A stretch of 64,000 nucleotides of DNA from Enterococcus casseliflavus NBRC 100478 (GCF_001544095.1 NZ_BCPT01000008.1:94833-158832), one strand, 5' to 3'; shown: positions 27,073 to 36,634, counted from the first letter of the stretch. A program made the numbers and translations. Notes: a model not told the origin generated them from the letters alone.

Positions 27073-29727
27073 ATGATTCCAGAAAGAACGTTTTTTGTCG
27101 GCCATGTTGCCGCCATCTTTTTCCAGAATCCCAGCAATTTTTATAAAGTACTATTAGTTAAAGTCACTGAGAATAATGCCGACTACAAAGACTCGGAGAT
27201 CGTCGTTACTGGTAGTTTCGGCGAAATCCAAGAAGAGGAAAAGTATCGGTTTTTTGGTGAGCTGGTCAATCATCCCAAGTATGGCGTCCAGTTGAAGGCC
27301 GAAAGCTACCAACAAGAACAACCAACCTCTGAACAAGGGTTGATCGCCTATCTTTCTGGAGAAAAATTTCCTGGGATCGGCAAGAAGACCGCTGAAAAAA
27401 TCGTTGATCTTTTAGGAGAAGAAGCGATCGACCGGATGCTGGAAGAACCAACATTGTTGGAGCAGATTCCAGGATTGAATGAAAGTAAGCAAAAAATGAT
27501 TTTAGATACCGTTCGGCAAAACCATGGGATGGATCAAGTGATCGTTGGCTTGAGCCGTTATGGTTTTGGTAGTCAGCTTTCTTTTGCAATCTACCAAGCC
27601 TACAAAAATGAAGCATTAGCAATTATCGAAGAAAATCCTTATCAGCTGGTGGAAGACATTGAAGGCATTGGCTTTAAACGTGCAGATGGCATCGCTGAGC
27701 AACTAGGGATCGAAGCATCGTCACCGCAACGGTTTCGAGCGGCGGTCTTGCATCAGATCTTTGCCCAGTCCTTGCAGACGGGTAATACCTTTATCCACGC
27801 CCAGGACTTGTTAGAGCAGACACTGCGTTTATTAGAGACGAGTCGACCTATTGAGATCGCGCCAGACGACCTGGCATCAACGATCATTCAATTAGTGGAA
27901 GAAGGAAAAATCCAGCAAGAAGAAACTCGTTTATATGAAAACAGTTTGTACTTTTCTGAGTGGGGAATCGCTAGTTCCATCGAACGCTTGCTTTCTCGCA
28001 AAAAAGAGATCGTGTATCCTGAGAAAACAATCAGCAAAACGCTGCGAAAAATTGAGAAGCATTTAGGAATCACCTATGGGTCTTCGCAAGAAGAAGCAAT
28101 CAAAGAAGCCATTCGTTCGCCATTGTTTATTTTGACAGGAGGACCTGGTACTGGGAAAACGACGGTGATCAATGGGATCGTACAATTGTTTGCTGAGTTG
28201 AACGATTTGGACTTAGAGCCATCAAAATACAGCGACGAAACCTTTCCGATTCTCTTGGCAGCACCGACTGGTCGAGCCGCCAAACGAATGAACGAAACGA
28301 CTGGCTTGCCAAGTGGTACGATCCATCGTTTGTTAGGCTTGAACGGACGTGAAAAAGCGCCATCGATCAGTCCAAAAGAATTAGAAGGCGGCTTACTGAT
28401 CGTCGATGAGATGTCTATGGTGGATACATGGCTGGCGAATACCCTCTTTAAGTCGATTCCTACGAACATGCAAGTGATTTTTGTGGGGGATAAAGATCAG
28501 CTTCCTTCTGTGGGGCCAGGACAAGTTCTTCATGACTTGCTAGCGATCGATGCGATCCCGAAACAAGAATTGACGGAGATCTACCGCCAAGGCGATGGGT
28601 CAAGTATTATTCCACTCGCCCATGCCATAAAAAACGGGCAGCTGCCTGCAGATTTTACACAAAACCAAAAAGATCGTTCTTTCTTTGCGTGTGATGCTTA
28701 CAAAATCGAACCGTTGATCGCTCAGATCGTGAAACGGGCAAAAGACAAAGGCTACACGCCGCAAGATATTCAAGTGTTGGCACCGATGTATCGTGGGGCA
28801 GCCGGGATCGATGCCCTTAATAAAATGATGCAAGAGATCTTTAACCCCAATGATGGGACCAAAAAAGAGGTGACCTTCAATGATACGGTGTATCGTATCG
28901 GAGATAAGGTCTTGCAGTTGGTAAACTCTCCTGAAGATAACGTGTTTAATGGCGATATGGGCCAAATCGTTGGGATCACTCTAGCCAAACAGTCGGAAGA
29001 CAAGGTCGACGAGCTGGTCATTCAATTTGATGCCAACGAAGTGACCTATAAGCGGAATGAATGGAACAAGATCACGTTATCCTACTGTTGTTCGATCCAT
29101 AAATCTCAAGGCAGTGAATTTCAAATGGTTATTTTGCCGATGGTTCATCAATACCAACGCATGCTGCAGCGCAATTTGCTATATACTGCTGTGACCCGTA
29201 GCAAAGAGATGCTGATTTTACTTGGTGAACCACAAGCGTACCAAACTTGTGTCAACCACGAATCTGCGACTCGTTTAACGACGCTGAAAGAACGCATCAA
29301 TGGCACAGAAAAAATGACGCCGTTACAACGAGCAAAATTGGCCCAATTTGAAGAAGCGGATGATCCATTTTATGAGGATTCCTCTGTTGACACGAAAGTA
29401 AAAACGTCTTCGACGAAGATAAAGGAGCAATCCAGCACTGAAGTTAGTGCTAACAAGCAAGCGGTAGAAAAGACCTCAGATAGTGGGCTTGATTTGTTTG
29501 CTTTTGCCGAGACGGAACCGTCAGCATCAAATCAGACAGAAATGGCAAAGCCTCTTTCAGGGGATAAGGTTCTAAGTGAAGGGACTACGGTGGAAGAAGC
29601 ACTCATCGAAGAAACGCCAAACGATGGTGTATTGACCTTAACGATGGTCAAAAAGCATTTAGTGGATCCAATGATTGGCATGAAGGATTGTTCTCCATAC
29701 GACTTTATGCCCGCAAAAAATGGTTGA
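27073..29727 (+). CDS. recD2: RecD2-type ATP-dependent DNA helicase
   Basis: An 884-residue SF1B helicase not associated with RecBC. The N-terminal region has an OB-like domain and helix-hairpin-helix repeats (FPGIGKKTAEKIVDLLG, EGIGFKRADGIAEQLGI). The motor has Walker A GGPGTGKTTVINGI at about residue 357, Walker B LIVDEMSMVD, and motif V/VI (SIHKSQGSEF, YTAVTRSKEML). The last about 140 residues are a low-complexity Ser/Thr/Glu-rich tail ending DCSPYDFMPAKNG. RecD2 works in mismatch repair and fork stability in Bacillus. ATG start behind AAAGGAG. Confidence 0.94.
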   Translation: MIPERTFFVGHVAAIFFQNPSNFYKVLLVKVTENNADYKDSEIVVTGSFGEIQEEEKYRFFGELVNHPKYGVQLKAESYQQEQPTSEQGLIAYLSGEKFPGIGKKTAEKIVDLLGEEAIDRMLEEPTLLEQIPGLNESKQKMILDTVRQNHGMDQVIVGLSRYGFGSQLSFAIYQAYKNEALAIIEENPYQLVEDIEGIGFKRADGIAEQLGIEASSPQRFRAAVLHQIFAQSLQTGNTFIHAQDLLEQTLRLLETSRPIEIAPDDLASTIIQLVEEGKIQQEETRLYENSLYFSEWGIASSIERLLSRKKEIVYPEKTISKTLRKIEKHLGITYGSSQEEAIKEAIRSPLFILTGGPGTGKTTVINGIVQLFAELNDLDLEPSKYSDETFPILLAAPTGRAAKRMNETTGLPSGTIHRLLGLNGREKAPSISPKELEGGLLIVDEMSMVDTWLANTLFKSIPTNMQVIFVGDKDQLPSVGPGQVLHDLLAIDAIPKQELTEIYRQGDGSSIIPLAHAIKNGQLPADFTQNQKDRSFFACDAYKIEPLIAQIVKRAKDKGYTPQDIQVLAPMYRGAAGIDALNKMMQEIFNPNDGTKKEVTFNDTVYRIGDKVLQLVNSPEDNVFNGDMGQIVGITLAKQSEDKVDELVIQFDANEVTYKRNEWNKITLSYCCSIHKSQGSEFQMVILPMVHQYQRMLQRNLLYTAVTRSKEMLILLGEPQAYQTCVNHESATRLTTLKERINGTEKMTPLQRAKLAQFEEADDPFYEDSSVDTKVKTSSTKIKEQSSTEVSANKQAVEKTSDSGLDLFAFAETEPSASNQTEMAKPLSGDKVLSEGTTVEEALIEETPNDGVLTLTMVKKHLVDPMIGMKDCSPYDFMPAKNG

Positions 29728-29828
29728 TTCAAAGATGAGAAAATACTAAAAAAGGGTCGTTAGTGAGCGCTTTCTTTTGGTTTTTTAGCTTCTTATGCTA
29801 AGCTAAAATCAAAAGGAGGCGTTACGTT

Positions 29829-30056
29829 ATGGCGAAAGAAACCGAAGATAAATTAGCAAAATTAGCAAAAGAATCTGGCAACGACTTTAAAAAATTAGAT
29901 GAGATGGAAAAAGAATTCAAATTGGATGAAAGTCCTGAGTCAGAACGAGGCGATCGGGAAGAATCAGGGTTAGAAAAAACGTTAGATAAGGCGCCGATTT
30001 TTCCGCCTAACACACCGAATAACCCAACGAATCCTGGCAGTCCTGGAAATCCATAG
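29829..30056 (+). CDS. Small acidic protein with Pro/Asn/Gly tail, unknown
   Basis: A 75-residue protein with an excellent ribosome site (AAAAGGAGG, 8 bases before ATG). Residues 1-50 are highly charged (Lys/Glu/Asp) and predicted helical; the last 16 residues are a disordered run rich in Pro, Asn and Gly (PNTPNNPTNPGSPGNP). No signal peptide or membrane helix. I do not recognise a family. It ends before a strong terminator and appears monocistronic. Likely real because of the ribosome site and terminator pairing. Confidence 0.65.
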   Translation: MAKETEDKLAKLAKESGNDFKKLDEMEKEFKLDESPESERGDREESGLEKTLDKAPIFPPNTPNNPTNPGSPGNP

Positions 30057-30102
30057 CTTGTCCACAAAAATACTATGACAGTCGGATAATCGAGTAGAAA
30101 AC

Positions 30103-30146
30103 AAAAAGCCTGAAGAATGCAGCTTCGCATTCTTCAGGCTTTTTTG
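30103..30146. terminator. Bidirectional terminator, 18-bp stem
   Basis: AAAAAGCCTGAAGAATGC (30103-30120) pairs perfectly with 30127-30144 over a 6-base loop, between convergent genes. Confidence 0.93.
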
Positions 30147-30159
30147 CAATCGATGAGGT

Positions 30160-30783
30160 TTACTTTAAATGCTGATAATAATAGATCGCTAATTGCGTGC
30201 GATCCCGCAACTCCAGCTTTTCTAGTAATTGACTGATGTAATTACGAATGGTTCCATCACTCAAATACAAGGCATCAGCGATTTCTTTATTATTTTTACC
30301 CGCTGCTACTTCTTTGATGATCGCAAGTTCACGTTCGCTAAAAGATGCTTGATTATCTATCGCTGGTTGGTTCTTCATCATTTGCGTGAAGGTCTCGACG
30401 ATCTCATTCCCAAACACGACTTGCCCATTGTATGCGGCTTTGACAGAAGGGATGATCGCTTGCAGGTTCTGTTTGATCAAATATCCTTTGACACCGATAG
30501 AAAAGGCTTCACGAATGTATTCTTGATCTTTGAAGGTGGTCAAAAGCAAGAGGATCGCTTGGGGAAATTTAGCCAGTATTTCTTTGGCAGCAGCGATCCC
30601 AGTTTGTTCCGGCATACGGATGTCGGTCAACAAAACGTCAGGACGATGGGCTTCGTAAAGAGCAATGGCGTCTTTGGCACAATGACCGATATCCAACACC
30701 TGAATCTCTTCTGTGCTTTCAAGAATGGTTTGTAACGAGGTCGTCACGAACGGGTCATCATCAATAATGACTACAGTAATCAT
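30160..30783 (-). CDS. NarL/LuxR-type response regulator
   Basis: A 207-residue two-component regulator. Receiver domain with acidic pocket IIDDDPF, phospho-acceptor Asp in DVLLTDIRMPE, the Thr in LLLLTTFKD and Lys in YLIKQ; then a LuxR helix-turn-helix (FSERELAIIKEVAAGKNNKE, followed by IADALYLSDGTIRNYISQLL). Start overlaps the kinase stop (ATGA), so the pair is coupled. It resembles LnrK/YfiK-type regulators and probably controls the divergent ABC operon (inference). Confidence 0.94.
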   Translation of the reverse strand: MITVVIIDDDPFVTTSLQTILESTEEIQVLDIGHCAKDAIALYEAHRPDVLLTDIRMPEQTGIAAAKEILAKFPQAILLLLTTFKDQEYIREAFSIGVKGYLIKQNLQAIIPSVKAAYNGQVVFGNEIVETFTQMMKNQPAIDNQASFSERELAIIKEVAAGKNNKEIADALYLSDGTIRNYISQLLEKLELRDRTQLAIYYYQHLK

Positions 30784-31859
30784 TGGTGTTCCTCCTTTGG
30801 TAAAATGATCGTCAACTGAAAGCGTTGGTTTTCTTGCAAAATATGAACTTGACCTTGTAGCTCCTGGACCCGTTGACGCATCGTTTTTAGACCGATTCCG
30901 CTGTTTGCAGTTTGGGGTGAATTGACGTCCTCGTTGGTGATCTGCAAACGGTAAAAGGCGGGCAACGTGCGAAAATGCACGACAACGGTTTTGGCATGAC
31001 TGTGTTTGATGCTGTTGGTCAAGGCTTCTTTGATGACCATTAAGAAACAGTTTTGCTGTGCTTCGCTCAATCCTTCAAACAAGTTTCCTTCAATCGTTAC
31101 GGAAGAGGGGAAATCAGCAATCAGAAACTCTATGGCCTGCGGAAAAGAAATCGAGGTTTCATGGAGATCATGAACGCTTTGCCGAATGCGATCCATCCCA
31201 GTGTGAACCGTTGCACTCAAATTTGCTAACGGCACATTTAATTTCGGCTCTTGATTGATCATTTCAAGCGCACCAATTTGTAAAATGGCACTCGAAAGTA
31301 GATGGCCGACATTGTCATGGATATCTCGCGCGATTCGATTTCGTTCTTCCGCGATTTGTAAGGCTAATTTTGTCTCTTGTGACAGGGCTAATGCTTTGTT
31401 TTGTTCCGATAACTGCTGCTGCTTTTCCCAATGGGTATCTTTTGAAGCAATATATTTTTTCTCAAGATCGATCATTCGCTGCTCTTTTTTTCGTAAATAA
31501 AAAGCGAAAAGCAGTAGCAGGATGATAAAGGCGAGCTCAGTGGGTGAATGGTTGCCAACCGTCGAAATCAACAAAAAACCTAATAGGAATAAACCATCAT
31601 CTTGTCTTTCTTTTGGAGCGATCACCCGCATCATTGCGGGCAAAAAGAGGGCAAGCGCTGGCCAAAAGGCACATAGCAGCAACAGAATAACTTGAAAAAA
31701 CCAGCTTGGTTTCTTAGGCAGCAAATAACTGACGCCAGTAAATAAAACAGCGATCAGCAGATAGATGACTTGCACAGCAACAAATCCTTGGTTTACCAAT
31801 AAGAACAATGAGATAGCGAGGAAAAAGCCCGCTTCGGTGAGTGGTCGATAGTTCGTCAT
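30780..31859 (-). CDS. Sensor histidine kinase (HisKA_3 type)
   Basis: A 359-residue kinase. The N-terminal about 140 residues hold several hydrophobic helices with short loops, then a coiled coil (residues about 140-180), the HisKA_3 phospho-acceptor EERNRIARDIHDNVGHLLSS with its His, and an HATPase domain (IKEALTNSIKHSHA N-box, GIGLKTMRQRV G-box). The short loops suggest sensing inside the membrane rather than outside. Start ATG at 31859 follows GAAGGAG; a longer frame to 31904 would run through the putative operator. Partner of the regulator downstream. Confidence 0.92.
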   Translation of the reverse strand: MTNYRPLTEAGFFLAISLFLLVNQGFVAVQVIYLLIAVLFTGVSYLLPKKPSWFFQVILLLLCAFWPALALFLPAMMRVIAPKERQDDGLFLLGFLLISTVGNHSPTELAFIILLLLFAFYLRKKEQRMIDLEKKYIASKDTHWEKQQQLSEQNKALALSQETKLALQIAEERNRIARDIHDNVGHLLSSAILQIGALEMINQEPKLNVPLANLSATVHTGMDRIRQSVHDLHETSISFPQAIEFLIADFPSSVTIEGNLFEGLSEAQQNCFLMVIKEALTNSIKHSHAKTVVVHFRTLPAFYRLQITNEDVNSPQTANSGIGLKTMRQRVQELQGQVHILQENQRFQLTIILPKEEHQ

Positions 31860-31876
31860 AGGAGACTCCTTCATTG

Positions 31877-31888
31877 TGACAAATGTCA
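31877..31888. promoter_or_regulatory. Palindrome TGACA-AA-TGTCA between kinase and ABC operon
   Basis: A perfect 5-bp inverted repeat with two central bases lies 18 bases ahead of the kinase start and about 90 bases ahead of the ABC ATPase start. It is a plausible binding site for the dimeric LuxR-type regulator. No experimental link; site length is short. Confidence 0.4.
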
Positions 31889-31975
31889 TGGTTGGTTTAG
31901 CCAATCGTCACTAGTTTCTTTCCTTGAACTTTATTATAGTCAGATTAACAAGAAATTTGGAAGGAGTTTTTCATC

Positions 31976-32908
31976 ATGATTATCGAAATTGATAAATTAG
32001 TAAAACGCTATGGTGATTTTGTGGCATTGAACCATTTTGATCTGCAAGTTCAAGAAGGAGAAGTTTTAGGATTATTGGGACCAAACGGGAGCGGAAAATC
32101 CACCGCCATCAACTGTATGCTCTCTTTGTTAAATTATGACAAAGGGATCATTAAACTGTTTGGATCAATCATGACGCCGGAAAATTATGCCGTCAAGGCA
32201 ATGATTGGCGTCGTTCCTCAAGATGTTGCCGTCTTTGAAGAACTTAGTGTGCAAGAAAATATCGATTACTTTTGCGGTTTATATGTTGCTGACAAACAGA
32301 AACGCCAAGCCTTGATCGAAGAAGTGATTCAATTAGTGGGATTGGAAAATTTTGTGACGTTTCACCCAGGCGAGCTCAGCGGTGGGTTGAAGCGACGATT
32401 GAATATCGCCTGCGGGATCGCTCATAAGCCGCGCTTGATCTTTTTAGATGAACCCACGGTAGCGGTCGATCCTCAAAGTCGGAACAAAATTTTAGAAAGT
32501 ATCAAAGAACTGAATCGTCAAGGAGCGACGATTGTTTATACGACCCATTACATGGAAGAGGTGGAGATTCTTTGTGACCAGATCGTGATTATGGATCAAG
32601 GACAGGTGATTGCTAAAGGAACCAAAGAATCTCTAAAAGATATGGTACGGACAGCGGATCGTTTGACCATCGATATCCCCTTACTGCCTGAGCCTGTATT
32701 GACAACGATTCAGCAAACCATTGCTTCTGATGGGATCGCCTATAAAAACGGTCAGCTTGAAGTAACAACGACGGAGCTGAATACAGTTTTATTACCGATT
32801 CTGACGCTCTTACAAGCAGAGCATATCACTTATGGAAAAATTGCAACCAAAGAAGCCACCTTGAATGATGTCTTTTTAGAGATCACGGGCAAGGAATTGA
32901 GAGACTAA
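31976..32908 (+). CDS. ABC transporter ATPase (LnrL-like)
   Basis: A 310-residue ATPase with Walker A GPNGSGKSTAIN, Q-loop VPQDVAVFEE, signature LSGGLKRRLNIACGI and Walker B LIFLDEPTVAVDP. The length (with an about 75-residue C-terminal extension after the core) and the two following ABC-2 permeases match drug-exporter ATPases such as LnrL of Bacillus, which with LnrMN gives resistance to linearmycin-type polyenes. The two-component system beside it strengthens this comparison. Substrate here is inferred. A 14-base gap to the first permease shows an operon. Confidence 0.9.
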   Translation: MIIEIDKLVKRYGDFVALNHFDLQVQEGEVLGLLGPNGSGKSTAINCMLSLLNYDKGIIKLFGSIMTPENYAVKAMIGVVPQDVAVFEELSVQENIDYFCGLYVADKQKRQALIEEVIQLVGLENFVTFHPGELSGGLKRRLNIACGIAHKPRLIFLDEPTVAVDPQSRNKILESIKELNRQGATIVYTTHYMEEVEILCDQIVIMDQGQVIAKGTKESLKDMVRTADRLTIDIPLLPEPVLTTIQQTIASDGIAYKNGQLEVTTTELNTVLLPILTLLQAEHITYGKIATKEATLNDVFLEITGKELRD

Positions 32909-32922
32909 AGGAGGGAATCACA

Positions 32923-34068
32923 ATGTTTTGGCATTTTTATAAATACCGCACAAAAGTGTTGCTGCGAAATAAATCCATGCTGTTTTGGACGTTGGCGTTT
33001 CCTATCCTCTTAGGTCTAATGTTTATGGCTGCCTTCTGGGAGATCGATCAAGCGGGCAATCTAGAAACGATCACAACGGGGATCGTAAAGACTGGAGATC
33101 AATCAGCGCTTTCGGAAAATTTTTCCACCGTCCTTGAACAAGTAAAAATCAATGAAAAACCATTATTTGAACTCGAGGAATTACAAGAGGCAGAGGCAGC
33201 TGAGAAGCTGACTGCCGGTGATTTAGCTGGGTATTATCTGATTGATGATGAAACCATTTCTCTGCATGTGGGCCAAGCGGGCATGAGCCAGTCGTTGATG
33301 AAAAATGTAATGGATCAATTTTTACAACGCACAGCAATCATTGCTAGTAAAGCGGCAGAACTTGAGAGCCTTGATCTGGCACCAATTCTATCGGCTTTTG
33401 AGCAGGAAGCGACTTTTCAAGAAGTGAATGCTGATCGTGACATGAGTTTCAAAAGTTTCTATTTCTTTACGTTGATCGGGATGGCGATCCTCTACGGGAC
33501 GATGTGGGGTGTCCGCAATGTCCAGGATCAGCAAGCCAATCAATCCGCGAATGGTATTCGGCTTTCCTTGATACCAAGGAAACGGACATTGGTTTCAAGT
33601 GCGAATTTAGCGGCAAGTTTTACGATTGTGTTAGTCGAAATCTATCTTATCTTAGCCGTCTTTCGTTTTGTCTATCAAGTAGACTTCGGCGAACGTTGGC
33701 AGTGGTTACTGCTGGTTGCCGCATTAGGATCATTGTGTGCGATTTTGCTAGGGACATTGATTGGGAATCTGACACCAAAAATGAATTTGGTGCAAAAGGA
33801 CGGAATTTTGGTCTCCGTGACGATGGCAATGAGCTTTTTTGCCGGGATGATGGGCTCGGAACAAATCAAGTATTGGCTTGATCTGCATGTGCCACTGTTG
33901 GGGCAAGTGAATCTCGTCAATTTGATCAGTGAAAGCCTGTATCAATTGTACTACTATACAGATTTGACTAGCTTTTATACCAATCTTCTATGGCTGACTG
34001 GCTTTATCGTCCTATTTGCCATCGGGAATGCTTGGATCGAAAGAGGGGTGCGCTATGACGCTTTATAA
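32923..34068 (+). CDS. ABC-2 type permease (first of pair)
   Basis: A 381-residue membrane protein of the ABC-2 family: one N-terminal helix (SMLFWTLAFPILLGLMFM), a large extracytoplasmic domain (about residues 40-165), then five helices in the C-terminal half, the usual topology. It is likely the LnrM-like half of the exporter. Ribosome site AGGAGG. The following permease starts 14 bases inside its end. Confidence 0.9.
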   Translation: MFWHFYKYRTKVLLRNKSMLFWTLAFPILLGLMFMAAFWEIDQAGNLETITTGIVKTGDQSALSENFSTVLEQVKINEKPLFELEELQEAEAAEKLTAGDLAGYYLIDDETISLHVGQAGMSQSLMKNVMDQFLQRTAIIASKAAELESLDLAPILSAFEQEATFQEVNADRDMSFKSFYFFTLIGMAILYGTMWGVRNVQDQQANQSANGIRLSLIPRKRTLVSSANLAASFTIVLVEIYLILAVFRFVYQVDFGERWQWLLLVAALGSLCAILLGTLIGNLTPKMNLVQKDGILVSVTMAMSFFAGMMGSEQIKYWLDLHVPLLGQVNLVNLISESLYQLYYYTDLTSFYTNLLWLTGFIVLFAIGNAWIERGVRYDAL

Positions 34069-35227
34069 AACGATTTGGACTTTGCTTAAAGCAAATAAGT
34101 CGAACTTACTGATTGGGGTATTGATCACTGTTGTTGTCACATTCTTTTATGCACAAAGCATCGATGTCGAAAACACCTCTTTGCAAGAGGCAAAAATTGC
34201 TTTGATCAGTGAGGAGGAGTCGCCTGTCGTGGATGGTCTCCGAGCCTATTTAAAAGAAAAGCAAACCTTGGTCACGTTGGATGGCACCTCGCAAAAAGAA
34301 ATTGATGATGCGCTTTATTTTAATCGTGTAAACATTGTCTTGCATGTGCCAGCAGATTTCACTTATCAAGTTGAGGCAGGCAAGATGCCGACGATCGAGA
34401 TTCAAAGTCGACCCGATGCCTTTTCTAAAACAGTCGTCACTCAGCAAGTGAACACTTTTTTACAAACAGTCCTTTTGTTTCAGGAGGAAGGCAAAACCGT
34501 CGCAGCGGCGATAGAACAAGCGCAATCTGCACTAGCGGTCACAGGGGATGTGAAGCTGAGTGCAGAGTATGGGCAGCGAATGAAAAAACTGTTGACTGGC
34601 ATGACCTTTAACTTATTGTCTTATGGGCTCTTTCTCTCGGTATTTAGCGGGTTTGGTGTGATCAACTTGGCATTCAATCGCAAAGAAATCAGCAAGCGAA
34701 ACCAGAGTGCACCACTTCCGAAGCGTGTATTGCAGCGGAAAATCCTTCTAAGTTTGATCAGCTACTCGCTACTCTTGACCTTCGGCTTTCTACTACTGAT
34801 GGTGTTATTAGTGATTCGCACGTCTTGGGATACAGCAGCCTGGTACCACATTTTGAATACGTTCTTGTTTTTATTGCCAGTTATCAGCTTTTCAGCTTGT
34901 GTCACTTCCCTGGTGAAAAACTCAGAAGCAATCGGTGGGATCAGCAATATCTTCATAACAGGAAGTTGTTTTGTCGGTGGTGTCTTTGTATCCGCGAATT
35001 TCCTGCCAGATATCGTCAATAAAATTGCAGCGTTTACGCCAACCTATTGGTTTGTACAAAACAATACATTGATCAGTGAAACCCTCACTTATAATCAAGC
35101 GTTCACAGAATCTTTTTGGTTCAATGGCTTCGTACTAGTTGCTTTTGCTGCCGTATTTTCAATGCTCCAATTTATTTTGGGAAGAGAAGGAAGCCGTCGT
35201 TGGCAATACCATTCGGCGAAAAATTAA
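34055..35227 (+). CDS. ABC-2 type permease (second of pair)
   Basis: A 390-residue permease with the same topology as its neighbour: N-terminal helix, large outer domain (about 40-180), and five to six C-terminal helices (YGLFLSVFSGFGVINLAF; LLTFGFLLLMVLLVI; FLFLLPVISFSACV). Start ATG at 34055 follows AGAGGGG and overlaps the upstream gene, indicating coupling and probable heterodimer formation. Ends at a terminator shared with the lipid kinase gene. Confidence 0.9.
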   Translation: MTLYKTIWTLLKANKSNLLIGVLITVVVTFFYAQSIDVENTSLQEAKIALISEEESPVVDGLRAYLKEKQTLVTLDGTSQKEIDDALYFNRVNIVLHVPADFTYQVEAGKMPTIEIQSRPDAFSKTVVTQQVNTFLQTVLLFQEEGKTVAAAIEQAQSALAVTGDVKLSAEYGQRMKKLLTGMTFNLLSYGLFLSVFSGFGVINLAFNRKEISKRNQSAPLPKRVLQRKILLSLISYSLLLTFGFLLLMVLLVIRTSWDTAAWYHILNTFLFLLPVISFSACVTSLVKNSEAIGGISNIFITGSCFVGGVFVSANFLPDIVNKIAAFTPTYWFVQNNTLISETLTYNQAFTESFWFNGFVLVAFAAVFSMLQFILGREGSRRWQYHSAKN

Positions 35228-35242
35228 TGATCGAACGGATAG

Positions 35243-35284
35243 AAAAACGATACAAATCAGCAGCGATTTGTATCGTTTTTTTAT
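35243..35284. terminator. Bidirectional terminator, ABC operon / lipid kinase
   Basis: AAAAACGATACAAATC (35243-35258) pairs perfectly with 35265-35280 over AGCAGC; T residues follow and the element touches the minus-strand stop codon. Confidence 0.92.
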
Positions 35285-36252
35285 GGGCACCAGAATAATT
35301 GTGAAGCCGTGGTAAAGGTAATATCAAAGGGGCGTTGCCCCATTTCCTCGCCATCTTCTTGTCCATGTTGAGGAACGGGGGAGATGATTCTCAGCTTCGA
35401 AGTGGAAAGATGGTGAAAGTAACGTGAATTCATGTGTTTCTTTCGCATCAGTAAGCCGATCAGCCAAAAAATCTTAAAAAGCGACACACGTTCGACAAGA
35501 ACGAAATCAAACTTTTTCTCTTTGACTGAAGCGGTTGGAGCAATCGCCACACCGCCGCCAAAGTAAGGATGATTGGTCGTGGTACATAAAAAAGCTTTTT
35601 TGTAACTGAACTGCTGCCCATTGCACTCAACTAAGATCGGGAAGCCTTTTTGGCGAAACAAAACCCGAATAATCGCAGCGATATAGGAAAAGGAGCCAAG
35701 ATTAAACTTATTTAGATTGCTTTTTGCCACAGAGTGATTGGTGGTATAGACGATTGCCGCATCAAGACCAATTCCGACATTATTAAGAGCAATGCCATTT
35801 TCTTCTTGGATCTGCTCCTCATAACGGATAATGGTCAATTCTTGAGGCTTAGTAGTACCAGCAATTTTCCAAAATGCTTTTTCTGGTTCCCGCGGCAACT
35901 CGATACTCCGAGCAAAATCATTTCCTGAACCAGCAGGGATATAGGCAACGGGGATTTGTTGTTGTTCAAGTTGTAACTCTGAAACTACTTGGTGCAACGT
36001 TCCATCACCGCCGATAACCACCAATAATGGATAAAGCATCTCGCCGTTTTCTAAATAGACCTCATCCCAAGGAATGAGGCGCTCTTTTAAGAGTTTTCGT
36101 GTAATCGTTCGTTCATCACCTGGAGACTTTGTTAAATAGACTTGATGGGGGAAACGATGTTTTTTTACGATTTTTTGCACACGTTCCACCGCTTTTTTTC
36201 CTCGTCCACTGCCTGAGACAGGGTTCACGAGGAAGTGATAATAATAGTTCAT
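35281..36252 (-). CDS. Diacylglycerol kinase family lipid kinase
   Basis: A 323-residue protein of the DagK/YegS/LCB5 family that phosphorylates lipids such as diacylglycerol at the membrane. Seen: the opening FLVNPVSGSGRGKKA, the nucleotide motif LLVVIGGDGTLHQVVSEL, AYIPAGSGNDFARSIELP, and NNVGIGLDAAIVY. A GGAGC site lies before the ATG. Whether it is the essential DgkB-type enzyme or a paralogue is not certain; lipid recycling from teichoic acid synthesis is the usual role. Confidence 0.88.
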   Translation of the reverse strand: MNYYYHFLVNPVSGSGRGKKAVERVQKIVKKHRFPHQVYLTKSPGDERTITRKLLKERLIPWDEVYLENGEMLYPLLVVIGGDGTLHQVVSELQLEQQQIPVAYIPAGSGNDFARSIELPREPEKAFWKIAGTTKPQELTIIRYEEQIQEENGIALNNVGIGLDAAIVYTTNHSVAKSNLNKFNLGSFSYIAAIIRVLFRQKGFPILVECNGQQFSYKKAFLCTTTNHPYFGGGVAIAPTASVKEKKFDFVLVERVSLFKIFWLIGLLMRKKHMNSRYFHHLSTSKLRIISPVPQHGQEDGEEMGQRPFDITFTTASQLFWCP

Positions 36253-36328
36253 TTTATGAATAGCTCCATATCGTTTTTTCGTTCAATGCGATTAATTATA
36301 GCATGTTTCGACAGAAGGAGGGGGGACG

Positions 36329-36634
36329 ATGCCTGAAAAAAAGAGCAAAAAAATAGATTCGACGATTGTGCTTTCTAGGTTCTCAAAGGTTCTTATGTCC
36401 ACTTTGATCCTCAGGTAACGATGCCCATCGCCGAATCCTATTCAATTAGTAAGGAGTAACTCAAATTCCCACATCCTTTGTCTTTTATTCTAAGTTGACA
36501 ACAATTCTTTTCTTGCAGAACCTGCTTCGTCTGCTTTACTGGGAATCCTTGCTCCTTACACTTACAGTATAGCAGGTTTTCCTATTTTAGCAATCGCTTA
36601 CAATGTTTACTTTGTGCATTTTAGAGAATTTTAA
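36329..36634 (+). pseudogene. Decayed coding remnants in a 645-base gap
   Basis: Three protein-like fragments sit in shifting frames: a 29-codon frame with an excellent AGGAGGGGGG site (36329-36418), a segment at 36379-36459 in another frame containing GSYVHFDPQVTMPIAESY, and a hydrophobic stretch (36494-36634; ALLGILAPYTYSIAGFPILA) ending in FVHFREF and a stop. Together they look like the wreck of one or more genes, the last one membranous. I cannot name the ancestor. The rest of 36253-36897 is AT-rich and holds only the bile salt hydrolase promoter region. Confidence 0.3.
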
